Origin: Sabethes cyaneus
Taxonomy: Eukaryota; Arthropoda; Insecta; Diptera; Culicidae
Assembly (NCBI RefSeq): GCF_943734655.1
Contig: NC_071354.1
Location: 174,130,411 to 174,194,410, forward strand
Direction: 5' to 3'
DNA: 64,000 nucleotides
This document shows positions 10,133-21,420 of this stretch, one piece after another. The translations under genes were made by a program, and so were the position numbers. The notes below the pieces were generated by a model. That model searched no databases and was not told where the DNA came from. It saw only the letters and a list, made by a program, of their open reading frames with translations. Positions within the stretch are counted from its first letter, which is position 1. The number at the start of each line of letters is the position of its first letter.

Positions 10133-12046
10133 TGTAACCGTTGGGTTACAAATATAAGTTGTGGCATTCGCCACAACAATGTAGCCAATAACTTGTAGTG
10201 GGAATTTCCCGTCCATTCCCGAAGTCCGTCCCTGATATTAGCTGGACCCGATGAGTGAGGTGCATCCAGATTGTACTAAACTGGTGAACCACTCAACAGG
10301 CCATCTCGCCGTCACCTAAATGTGTGCGTCTTACCACCATGAGTGTGAGGTACATCGTACAGCACACCTCACTAATGGTTAAACGGGAGAAGTTTAGCTC
10401 AGTGGACGTAGGCAAATCATCGCTCTCGGTGACATTCGGACTTGCCGTTGCCTCGTCTCACAACTTCCGCTCTTCGAATCTATAAAAGCTCAGCGTTCTC
10501 ACAGTGAAACTTGTATATGTTCGAAACTGGCACAGATTCCAGAAGTGCGCGTCGTGTGTGTCATTAAGAGTAAATTTATTTTATTAAAAGTGGTGAAAGT
10601 TTTAATGTGTTGTTCTATACTTACAGCTAAGGTAGAAGTTAAAAACCTAAAATTTGGCATGCACAAAAGTGAAATCTATAAGTTAAGAATACGGTTAGTG
10701 TTTTATTGTACGTGGAGTATTTTATTGTTAATCATTGTCGTTTAGTAGCTTTTGTCTGTGAGCAACATAAAGCTGAGTATTGTCATTATTGTATCGAGTG
10801 TCAGACAAATAGATTGTACAACAGAAAAGGTAAATGAATAACTCTGTATGATTGATTATGGTTAAATATTGTGCGGTATGGGTAGATGGTGGAAGAAGAG
10901 ATGGTATGGCGACCGATTACTAATCGTGCTGGAAAGGTCCAGCGGGCCTTTTCTGTTTTACCGGATTATTTCCGGAGTTTTTCGTCTGTACAGGAAAGCC
11001 AACGAAGCCAATTCTTCAGTTTCGGTCGGCGAATTTACCGGTCAAATCAACACGCGTATACTCTACCCGTGCCACTCGGGGTTGAGATCAACGTCATTTG
11101 TAGCCGAGAGTAAATCAACTCATCCGGTTAGAACCGGGCTGCTGCCTGTGCACCGTGACCGATAGGACGACTGGCGCTACATTCATCTGCTGGGGTGTGC
11201 GTCGCTAAGCCCGGCTATTGCTGAACTTTCCCTCAACCGTCACAACGTTTAGATATCGCTCGGCGCTAGATCCGGCACCTGCTGAGATATTCATCCACTG
11301 GCACGACGTGTATACATCGCTCGGCGGTAGATCCGGCACCTACCGAGATATTCATCCACGACGTTTCCAAACTCTTCGTCGGTAGATCCGGCACCTGCTG
11401 AGTTCATCATTGATAGTCGTAGCCACCGTTGATTGTGGGTCGGTGCATACGGCCCATACTGTAAACTGTGGCGTGTCATTCTGTTCCTGAAATTTAACCG
11501 CAACCAGCGTCTACTCTTCCCCAATACATACGCTTGCTAAGTGGACGTCATCGAGTCGAGCCGTCAGTGTCGTCATCTGCTGGACGGACCTTATGCAGCT
11601 GTGAATACCCATACCCACCACGAATACCCACGAAACCGCAAGTAAAACCAAGAAGCCATAACTAACCCACCATGTACAATTGGTAATAAAACTTAGCATG
11701 TAGGAGAATGTACAAGGTACCTTTAAATTCAAGTACAGTTCACACATCCAAAGATTTTCACCACTTCTATTAGTCGAAAACCGGACTCATAAAGCTAGTC
11801 GCCAGGCCTCGGTCTGATCTGGTTTTGGTTCAGTTATCAGTTTCACTGTCGCTTTTGAGTTGTTCTTCGTTGTGCGATTCCACTTTGCGACATTTGTCTT
11901 GGACAGTCATCAGTGAGTGAATCGGGTTTAACCTCCTCATTCAAGGTAGGCTGCAGGTTTGGTGAAGGGAGGTGTCAGCTAATATCGTTTAAATCTTCTG
12001 CCGCTTCCTTTACCCCATATATCCGCTGACTAGTTAAAGGCTAATA
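10133..12046 (+). repeat. 3' LTR of element 1 (1914 bp)
   Basis: This is a direct copy of 2200-4113 at a constant offset of 7,933 bp. No difference was noticed when lines were compared by eye, and all chance ORFs in the two copies translate identically. It is followed by the TGAT target duplication at 12047-12050. Confidence 0.95.
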
Positions 12047-12050
12047 TGAT

Positions 12051-12439
12051 TCAAATCAGTATACTGGTATACTTGCTATAATTTGGTACGAACGTAACTC
12101 TTTTATGTTTCTCTCCATTGTTCTGCTGTTTTAGTCTACTTTTTCTATTTTTTGACAATTTATTGTATTTACACAAAGCAAAACATATCCATGTTTCAAA
12201 CGTTTTTCCCACACATTTTCGTTTTTCAACTCGACTTAGTTTAACAAGCAGCAGAAAACTGCTAGAAAATAATATGTAAGGAGCAGTGAGTAATAAGTAG
12301 TGAGCAGTGAGAAGTGAGATGTCAGTATTGAGGATTTAGTAGAGAAAAGTGAGTAGTGAGAATTGAGCAATGAGAAACATTAAACAATGAGAAGTGAAAA
12401 GTGAGAGGATTTAAGTGACAAGTGAAAAGTGAAAGGAGA
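12051..12439 (+). repeat. AT-rich spacer with a degenerate GTGAG repeat
   Basis: From about 12280 to 12440 the sequence is a loose array of 7-10 bp units of the kind AGTGAGNA / AGTGAAA. No ORF or TE boundary is seen. It abuts the 5' part of the RTE relic. Confidence 0.6.
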
Positions 12440-12716
12440 AAAGTAAGCAACCTTAACGGAGATCGGATAACCAACTCCGGTGGAAACTAAGATCGTATAC
12501 CAACAGGGAAGGAGGCACAAGGTTGTCTGGCCACTACAAAATGGCAGCCCCATCACCAGACTCGGTAGAGTAGGCCCTAGTACGGCTACCTATCTAAAAC
12601 CAACAAACTAAAGAGAATCTAGAAATCTCTACTCGGATCATTCGGCATGGAAAAGGCAACGAAACAAGGATAAAGAATGGAAACTTGGTACCTGCACTGA
12701 GAAAACTTTTCGTATA

Positions 12717-12955
12717 GTTTCTATGTGTTTCACACATAGATTTTTTCCATGTGCCCAGTAAATGAACTTTATGTGCCAAACAGTTACCATTTATGTGTTT
12801 TTAATATTTACCTTTAAAATTTGCACATACTATTCATATGCATATAATTTTCATGTGTACTTCTGGGCGGATTGTGTTTATATGTGGCACATAATAATCA
12901 TGAGGATTTTCATATGGAAATTTTTCATTAGTTATGTGCGGATTATTTTGAGTGT
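12717..12955. mobile_element. Possible AT-rich insertion in the RTE leader
   Basis: AT-rich DNA with many TATGTG / CACATA motifs on both strands, including a 7-bp stem hairpin at 12721-12739, separates the RTE leader from its coding part. I could not fix the ends or a target duplication, so a small MITE-like insertion is only a suggestion. Confidence 0.35.
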
Positions 12956-14809
12956 GGAACTGCAGATCACTAATTTCGTTGGTGGCAACAGGGTGCTGCT
13001 CTATCAGTTAGAACCCCGAAAGTTCAAAAGACAAAAAAAAGTTTGGCATCATGGCACTGCAGGAGATCTGTCGCAAAGGTGAGAAGATGTGGAGGATCTG
13101 TGGCGGCAAAGCCCAATTTATCCACAGCGGTGGAGCGACAAACAAGTTGGGAACGGGCTTCGTAGTAATGGCAAAATGCAGGATCGCGTATTGGACTGGA
13201 AAGCGATCAACGAGAAGACGTTGAAATGTTGAGGGCAAAAGGCCGTTTCTTCAACTACACCATCATAAACGTGTATTGTCCACACGAAAGTAGACCGACG
13301 ATTAGAAGGAAGCGTTCTGTGTGCATCTGGAGGCAACGTACGACAACTGCTCATTACGGGACATGAAGATCGTCATCGGAGATATGAACACCGAGGTCGT
13401 CAGGGAAGCGTATCGTGGTGATCGGGTCCCACAGCCTGCACACCGACACGAACGATAACGGCCAGCGATACATCAACTTTGTAGCTTCTCGAGGTTTGGT
13501 GATCAGAAGCACTTTCTTTTCCCACAAAGATATCCACAAAACCACCTGGAGATCACCTGACCAACGAACTTCGAACCAAATCGACCATATTCTCATCGAG
13601 GGCCGGTTTTCTCGAACAACACCAACGTACGCTCCCTACGGGGTGCGGATATCATCTCGGAGCATTTCCTAGTAGCAGTACATGTGCGCTCAAAACTATT
13701 GACGCCTTGTACCTCGCGACATTGAACATTCTACAATTAGACAATGCGCAAATTGCCGAGAACGGCGCGCGCGTACTCGATGAAGCTCTAGCGCTTTCTT
13801 TGTGGAGCCTGAAACTTTGACCCACGAAGACGGATTGAGCAGCACACGCTTGGCTGTCAATGAGACCACAACCGCGGTACTAGGCGAAGAAATCTCGAGT
13901 GCACGTGGGGAGGAAAAAATTATTCAATTATTACAACGAGTGAAAATTTGGACAAGTATCGACGAGTGCTGATTGAGTTGACCACGATCCTAAGGAGAAA
14001 AATGCGTCAGAAGGAGGGCAGAGATCGTGAAGAGATTGTACAACTATTCCAGGGTAATGAGACTTAATATGTGTAGGAGTATGATGAGGAGGAAAACCTG
14101 GTCACAAACGAACGCGAGGTGGTCGACAGGTGGAAGCAGTTCTTCGATGCGTATCTCAATGCCGATAAAGATAAAGATAACAGCGGAACAGCGGATGGAA
14201 GGTGTGGTTTGTCCCATCTACGAAATAGGGGACCGGCTAGCGTACGGCGTCTATCCCCAATAGAAAGAGAATTCGTAGGGCAGTCCCAGGCGGCCTTTAT
14301 GGGGTCCCGTGCAAGGACGGATAAAATTTTTACTCTCCGACGTGGATTTACGTGGATTTCAGGACCGCATATGATAGAGTCGACCGCAAACTGATGTGCA
14401 GATAATGCACAAGTACGGTTTTCTGGACAAACTGACGCGGTTGATGAAAGCACAAAGTATGTCGGGTGCATTCTCAAGTCCTTTCGAATCGCGCAGAGAA
14501 TTGCAGCGAGGGAATGGACTGTCCTGTATGTTATTCAACACCGCTATTGAGGGTGTGATCCGGCGAGAGGGCATCGAAACGAGGGTAACGATCTACGGCG
14601 AAAGTAGCGAACTCCTAGCCTTTGCAGACGAGCACGACAACATTACTAGAAATCTTGGGACGGTAGAAGCAATCTACGCCAGACTAAAAACGGAGGCAAT
14701 CAATGCGTCGAAAACCAAATATGTGGTGGGAAGAGGTTCCACAGAAAACACCGTTCGCATCCCACATTCGAATCGTGATTATTGACGGCCATGAGCTGAT
14801 AGTGGTTAA

Positions 14810-15660
14810 CAGGGAATCAAAATATCGTTGTTCATACGCAGAAATAACCGACAAAAACGAAGAGCGATGAACCAGTTATTCTCTCTTCTCTGCCTATAAA
14901 ACGAACATACGTAACAACCAGAATGTATCACGATAACAAAATAATAGGACATATGCACGACTTAAATATACACTCAAGTCGCTTTTCACGCGAAGGATAC
15001 GTTCCGCGTAAATCAAATTCACGTAAAAAACCGCATAAATTCCGAAATTCGCGTAAAAAATCGCGTAAATTCTTAAATTCGCGTAAATTCCGAAATTCGC
15101 GTAAAAAACAAACCGCGTAAAAAGTGACTTCAGTGTACGTGCGTAGTCATGAGACAAATGAATGTCCCTTCACACCAGTGAGATAACTTTCGGTGAGAAT
15201 ATACTTTGATACACACTCGCTCTCACAAGCGCTTGTTGTTGATGATGCAGGTATACAAAAAATATGTGTTTGTCGCAGGTCGGCTAATTAAAGACAATTC
15301 TTTATCAGCAACTTGAACAAAAGGGACAAACAGCAAAAACTGACTAGCTTGCTTTGATCCAAAGTCTAGCGTATAATGTTACCTTGGTAACTACCAAACA
15401 CTGCCGCTGCGGCCACAGTGTGACATGATTAGGTTGCGTACAATACGTATTGCATACTGCAGCGTGTCTTTTTCGCAGGCATCAACAATGGTAAAATATA
15501 TCTGTATCCACGATAAACAGCTACGATACCTTGTTATTGTCCATGACCATAGTGGCATGAAAGTTACAATAGTGACAAACTTTCATCATACATTGTCGCA
15601 ATATTTTGAAGTAGGGACAATATCTTTATCTCTTGTGCGTTCTTGATTTTGGATTCCCTG
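14810..15660. mobile_element. hAT-like MITE (851 bp) inside the RTE
   Basis: It starts CAGGGAATCAAAAT and ends ATTTTGGATTCCCTG, imperfect 14-15 bp terminal inverted repeats of the CAGGG type seen in hAT transposons. It is flanked by a perfect 8-bp target duplication GTGGTTAA (14802-14809 and 15661-15668). Removing it rejoins the RTE reading VVNEFVYLG. There is no transposase, so it would need a helper in trans. It carries an internal CGCGTAAA array. Confidence 0.88.
14995..15122 (+). repeat. CGCGTAAA-type tandem array within the MITE
   Basis: About ten units of the type CGCGTAAATTCCGAAATT or CGCGTAAAAAA occur in a row, with small length changes. The array also produces a chance repetitive ORF on the minus strand. 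Its role is unknown; internal tandem arrays are common in non-autonomous DNA elements. Confidence 0.8.
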
Positions 15661-16186
15661 GTGGTTAATGAGTTCGTATATTTGGGATGACCTCGGGTCA
15701 ACTCCGATAATAATACGAGTAAGAATATTCGACGAAGCTTTCAAGCTGGAAGTCGGGCCTACTTTTCCCTCCACAAGACGCTTCGATCAAAGCGCATACG
15801 CCGCCCCACAAACCTGACGATATACAAAACGTCAATCAAACCGGTAATCCTCTACGGACTTGAGACTATAACTTTGCTTACAGAAGACGTACATGCACTT
15901 GCCATATTTGAACGAAAGGTGTTGCGGACTATTTCTGGTAGAACGGATAGCGGAGAGTGATGTAGACGTATGAACCACGAGTTGCAGGTACTACTTGGAG
16001 AGATTCCCATCGTACAAATGGCGAAAGTTGGGAAACTATGGTGGGCCGACCACGTCGCAAGGATGCCGAACGACTGTGCAGTGAAATCCGTCCTCTTCAA
16101 GAACCCCTCCGGCACCAGGAATAGAGGAGCTCAACGTGCTAGACGGCTCGACCAGATTGAAACCGACTTACGTGTGTCGAGACGTT

Positions 16187-16512
16187 CGGTTCTGGAAACT
16201 TCCCGGAGTTCCCCGAACATGTCCGAATATGTCTAACGTAATTCTAGATTTGACTTTTGAATTCTTGTGTGATTTAGGGTGTAGCATGATGAATTTTTCC
16301 TCATGTACGAAATTAGTCGCTTGCCTGGGGATTTCAGAAGTCTCCGAAACATGTCCAGATATGACCAACGTAGCCCTGGATAATTGATATGGCTTACAAT
16401 GATCTAGTTTTAAAATTCTTATGTAATTTGAAGTGTCCCATGATGAGCTTTTGTTCATATTTGATACTAACCATTTCCCCTGGCGGCAACTTAATCCGGC
16501 ACATTTCTGAAT
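16187..16512 (+). repeat. Diverged tandem repeat, unit about 132-150 bp
   Basis: CCGAACATGTCCGAATATG (near 16214) and CCGAAACATGTCCAGATATG (near 16346) begin two related units. Both contain ATTCTTGTGTGATTT / ATTCTTATGTAATTT and a GATGA-TTTTT-TCAT segment. A partial third unit starts near 16477. No gene is seen. It directly follows the RTE 3' end, so it may be that element's downstream repeat or a local minisatellite. Confidence 0.6.
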
Positions 16513-16744
16513 AGACCCAATACAGTTCAAAGCTCATAAAATGATGCTAAATTATTCTGTAGGCACCGTTGACCGTTTATTCTCATGTGTTTACTCCGAT
16601 GTGCCATGGAGATGGTGGGAAAACTTTTCGCTTGAGCGGACTTTATTATCCCGTTTAACAAAGCTTTGAAACAAACGAGGAAACTTTGGTTCTGGCGACG
16701 AAAGAGGACCTCTACGATGAATATCATATTTACAGTGCCTTTAA

Positions 16745-17217
16745 TGTTTCATAGATAGAGCCGGGGTGGCTCGTGCTATTTCAAGCAATCGTCTCCATTC
16801 ATCTCGATGTTAGGCCACTCATCGCCAATTTCCCAGGCGTCTTAGAAGTCGCAAATCAATTTCGACCTGGTCGAGTCATCTTGAACATTGAGTTGCACGA
16901 CCCCTCGACACGTTGCCATTTTTCTTGGACTAAATCTAACGTCAAAAACACTGGGAGAAACCACTTCATTGAAAATCTATGTAACGGCCATTGTTGTTTG
17001 GGGTTCAGTAGCCAGGGGTTCTCTTAATGGAGGTACTGTCAAACTCTGACAGACCAAGGTAGAGCAGTCGAGGAGATGGTTGGCCCCTTTGTTCCTGGTG
17101 CAGGCGAAAAGAACTTTTCAACGCTCTACTGTCGTTCGGCAGCCTAACGACATGTCCGGCTGGCCGTAGCCTACCGTCTTTTGCCAGATGTACGATGAAA
17201 ACCTCTCCATGTGTCAT
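16745..17217 (-). pseudogene. RTE LINE 3' remnant
   Basis: On the minus strand 17217-17005 reads GEVFIVHLAKDGRLRPAGHVVRLPND, which matches the end of RTE reverse transcriptases (consensus-like GRLRWAGHVVRM). The coding part ends near 17005, and 17004-16745 is probably its 3' untranslated tail (inference). A Trp-to-Pro change and the loss of everything upstream mark it as dead. Confidence 0.7.
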
Positions 17218-19866
17218 TTGTTGGCGTGTGTCATTTGTAAGTGTTGCAAAAAATTCTTCGGTATCTAGTAGCGGTATCTAGTGATTGAATTGAACTTCGT
17301 CAGAAAATACACGCTGACAATGGTTTAATACAGTTGAACAAAATTAATGTTGCGTTTCGTGCAATTGCAGTTAATCTTGATCAATCGCCAGACCGGTAGG
17401 TGGGAGGTTAAATTAATTTGATTGGTTGCACAATCTTTCCAACTACTTTCACTGTTTTAAATCAAAAACTTGATAATTTGTCCTGGGATCAAAAGAAGCC
17501 GACAAAGTCACCTATGACGTCTTAAAAGAAAGAATAGAATATCACCTTAAAATACAGAATTGTAATGCCAATTTCAATACAAATTTATTTGTGATGAAAG
17601 CAAATAAATTTGATAACAGTACGGATTTAGTTTATTTAGAAACATCTCAGACAAGATTCATGCCGTAGCTACAGTTACTACTCATGAATTTACTTAAGAT
17701 TATTGTTGTTGATGTGTAAATTCAGACAGTAGAAATTCAACTGCGTCAAATAGAAGGTAGCGTCTTCATTATCATGTAAATACGAGCCGTTAAATTTCGC
17801 ATCTTGTATATTTACCAAACAATGTTTATCTCTCGATAATGTTGGTTTCTGTTCCCTACATAATTATCAGTTATAGATTGCTGTCGTTGGATGGTTTTTA
17901 GCGAAGAGAAATACATTCGGCAAAATATAATCAACAGCAGGAAACTATTTATTTACCTATTTGCTTATACAGAAGCGATTATTTCGACCTTTCGAAAGCA
18001 AATATTTGGCCAGACACCCTGCGAAACATCTAGTACTAATCCTGGAGGCTTCCACTTCAACAGGCTATCGTTTTCTACAACACTATGTCAAACTCAGTGT
18101 TTCTTATCTGCTAGAAAGTAAACTGTGGTGACATGTTACCTACCGGGCACCGTTGAGCGGTGATATATTTCCATCTCACGCTCTCTGGAATATATCCCAG
18201 AAAATGGTAAATAATAAACCAAATATTAAATTTTGATAAAGCGCAATGTTTTACGGCTCACTTCCAGAAGCTGATCACTTCAGTCACTAGACAAACAAAC
18301 CCCCTGAACAAATAAAACACCGACAGCATACTTCATATTTCATTGCCGCCGTACTAACCGAGATAATATATTTCCTTGCCCTCAGCATGAAATTTCTCTG
18401 TAAAATTGAGTGAAATATAATAAAGAAGCACTGGAAGGAGGACTAAACTCTATCGGAAACCAAACACAGACACTTTCGTCTGATCTCCGATCGGCAGTAA
18501 AGAACGATCTATTCATGAAGCTGCAGTCAGTAGTCATTGGCTTATGAATTTTTCACTTTAAAATTTGGGAAATACTTTCATAAGTTGTAAAGTCACAAAT
18601 CTGATCTTTTGTTTCATAAAAGGAAGAAAAAACATGTCACACGTAAGTCATTTGACTCCAAAGTGGAATGTGTTCAAATTTCGCTCAGATTCCATAAACA
18701 ATACTTTACCAACCACCACTAAAGGAACCTTCTTCGGTAGTCTACAGCAGCAGCGGTTTCAAATTATGTTCTTGCATTGTATGCTGCCGACTCCACTCCC
18801 CCCAACCAACTTCCCATTCTACTTTCCTGCTAGGGGTTTCACTATAATGTCTGCTTAAATGGAACTTTGTATACTGCTCATGCTCGTAGAGACGAAAACA
18901 ACAATAACAACATGCTTGGTGAAGACAGAAAATGTATTATTTTAGAGGGCCCTCGACTCAAGTCGACAGCATAACAAAAGTCCCCTGCCATACTTCTCTC
19001 CACTACCGATCAACTACTGAAGCTGGAGACGGCATCTTCATCGCCTTTCAAGAGCTTGCGTGGCAGCCAGCACTAGCAGCACCAACCACACGTCGGGTTC
19101 ATCTTTTTGACCGTTTGCCCGAACGCGGACCACCAAGAAGTTGCTGTTCATATCGCATTGGGGAGAACTATGCTGCAATACAGTATGCTACATGCAGGAG
19201 GCGGCACGCGGTCATGTTTCCAAGTCCGCACGCTTGCTGATCCAGACCCCCCCCCCTCCTCCCCACTCTTCCCTTTCGCTTTCCTTTTGTTAGTGAACTG
19301 TAAGGCTCAACTGATGGCTTAAAGATTATGCTACCGCTTCTGGCCAAACGTCTGCTGGTGCCGTTCTTTGAAGGTAGCTTAGATTATTGCTTTATTTTCG
19401 TTTCCTTCCGTCTTATGGGTGGTTGTTGAAGGGGGTATGATTTATCGCATTGATCGGAAAACACTTGGCGCCCTCTGTAGTTAGTCTTTCTGCTGCACTG
19501 AGGACTGTAATTTTAGAAGCACCTCACAGGTTATTCGGTATTGATCTTGAAAGTTGAAAATATAGAACCAAATAAGTTATTTACTTTTGTAATAAAGCAA
19601 TACCGTACCTACAGTCACGTTTTCATCACAAAAGACTTTATCTAATGTGTTATCTTCAACATAAATGCACATGTTTTAACTTTGTTGTTTGCTGTTTCTG
19701 ACTTCAATTATCTTCTTCGGTATACGAGATTCAGGTTTTCTACATTACTACATAAAGCTAAACTGAACCAATTTAATATTCGTGCAAAACATTCGTGAAA
19801 TAAATTATTCAAAGTACCGTCAATCCATTAGAAACCATTTTAATAATGAGTTGTTGATGTTTATAC
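17218..19866. other. Intergenic stretch without recognised features
   Basis: About 2.6 kb of AT-rich DNA. Short ORFs at 17891-18121, 18565-18858 and 18932-19322 lack domains, overlap in several frames and are not called. No TE ends, RNA genes or long repeats were recognised. Confidence 0.5.
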
Positions 19867-20148
19867 GCTTTTTATACTGAAGTTTTTGGAGCGTCTTAGT
19901 AGAATACGAAACCTAAAAATAAAAAATAAGAAAACTTATCCAATTTAATTCTACTATGTGTATTTTATTCAATGACAGATACGTATTTCGCCTACGACTT
20001 GCAGGCTTCCTCAGTGTCTGTTTTCGAAAACAGACACTGAGGAAGCCTGCAAGTCGTAGGCGAAATACGTATCTGTCATTGAATAAAATACACATAGTAG
20101 AATTAAATTGGATAAGTTTTCTTATTTTTTATTTTTAGCTTTTTATAC
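19867..20148 (+). mobile_element. Foldback element, family 1, copy 1
   Basis: A 260-bp insertion (19878-20137) is flanked by a perfect 11-bp target duplication GCTTTTTATAC (19867-19877 and 20138-20148). A 37-bp unpaired leader starts TGAAGTTTTTGGAGCG. Everything after it is one long inverted repeat with arms of about 110 bp, almost no loop, and no mismatch seen. Both arms carry the hammerhead-like core. Irregular 11-13 bp duplications suggest reverse-transcriptase-linked insertion, not a classical cut-and-paste MITE (inference); Penelope-like elements and retrozymes are the nearest known groups with hammerheads. The reverse complement of the arm starting near 19955 equals the arm ending near 20096. 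Confidence 0.85.
20031..20077 (+). ncRNA. Hammerhead-ribozyme-like motif
   Basis: Read 5' to 3': stem I strand GACA (20033-20036), CTGAGGA (20037-20043, fits CUGANGA), one extra A, stem II (20045-20050 with 20056-20061; one G.U pair and a 5-nt loop), GAAA (20062-20065), a very short palindromic stem III (TACGTA), then TC before the expected cut after 20073, and stem I partner TGTC (20074-20077). The order and conserved boxes fit a type I hammerhead with short stem III. The extra A after CUGANGA departs from the consensus and may weaken or abolish activity. The other arm holds the same motif on the minus strand. Confidence 0.55.
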
Positions 20149-20329
20149 GCTAAACGTTTATTGCGTTATGAGTGTGTAACTATAATTTTGGATTTTTTTC
20201 AGGGCCAATATGCACAACAACCAACGGACTCAGAAAGAAATGAGAGTGTGCTCGTGATAGCTTCCTCACTCTCCCCTCTTTCTGCCAGTATTTTTTTGTT
20301 TTGTTTATGCTTGTCACGTTTTGCTCAAC

Positions 20330-20476
20330 ATGGTGTCAAAACAAAAAGCATTTTTCGAGCGTATTGTACGCTTCTACGAATTGGACAAAGATTTCGGTAA
20401 AAAGTATACGGTACAACATTTTAAAAGTGAAAAAGAACGGAAAGGTGAGGGGGGCGTTATTGGTAGCTACGCTTAA
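20330..20476 (+). pseudogene. Transposase N-terminal fragment
   Basis: ATG at 20330 opens a 48-residue frame with MVSKQKAFFERIVRFYELDK and ...KKYTVQHFKSEK, then a stop. This resembles the N-terminal helix-turn-helix start of IS630-Tc1-mariner type transposases of mosquitoes (recognition from memory, moderate). No catalytic part follows, so it is a truncated relic. Confidence 0.45.
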
Positions 20477-20629
20477 CAAGTAGTCTTTGTGACTCCTACC
20501 TGGGTCCTGCATGGGTCGTACCAAGCTATAAACTGAGATTATAACCGAATTCGAACCCACAACATCCGCCAGAGCATGTCTACTGTAGAAACTACCGACC
20601 GAGAAGTTTTAATCTAACTTATTTCTTGT

Positions 20630-21420
<791 letters not shown>

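Larger units (their letters stand above)
2200..12046 (+). mobile_element. LTR retrotransposon 1 (Ty3/gypsy-type), complete
   Basis: This is a full-length 9,847-bp element: LTR, primer binding site, gag, pol (protease, reverse transcriptase, RNase H, integrase), polypurine tract, LTR. It is flanked by the 4-bp target duplication TGAT (2196-2199 and 12047-12050). Integrase follows RT and RNase H in Pol, which is the Ty3/gypsy order and not the copia order. Long LTRs, a TGGCGCCCAAC primer site and a 4-bp duplication recall the Osvaldo/Ulysses group, but that clade assignment is a guess. I see no env-like ORF. Gag and pol are both open and the two LTRs look identical, so insertion is recent and the copy may be competent. 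Confidence 0.95.
12440..16236 (+). pseudogene. Decayed RTE-clade LINE with two insertions
   Basis: A near full-length but broken non-LTR retrotransposon of the RTE (JAM1-like) clade. The 5' part (12440-12716) resembles an RTE untranslated leader (inference from memory of mosquito elements). The endonuclease runs about 13040-13680, with ALQEICRKGEKMW, NVYCPHES, IGDMN and HTDTND...SPDQRTSNQIDHI. Linker and reverse transcriptase pieces run about 13960-14790: REFVGQSQAAFMG, IFTLRR, a decayed FADE at the FADD position, and LKTEAINASKTKYVVG. After the MITE at 14810-15660 it resumes with VNEFVYLG, LYGLET and the terminal WWADHVARMPND. Many frameshifts and stops separate the pieces, so it is inactive. 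Confidence 0.85.

Noticed and set aside
20540..20610. tRNA-like B box (GGTTCGAATTC on the minus strand) suggesting a tRNA gene or SINE
   Set aside because: No matching A box, no cloverleaf and no oligo-T terminator at the expected distance.
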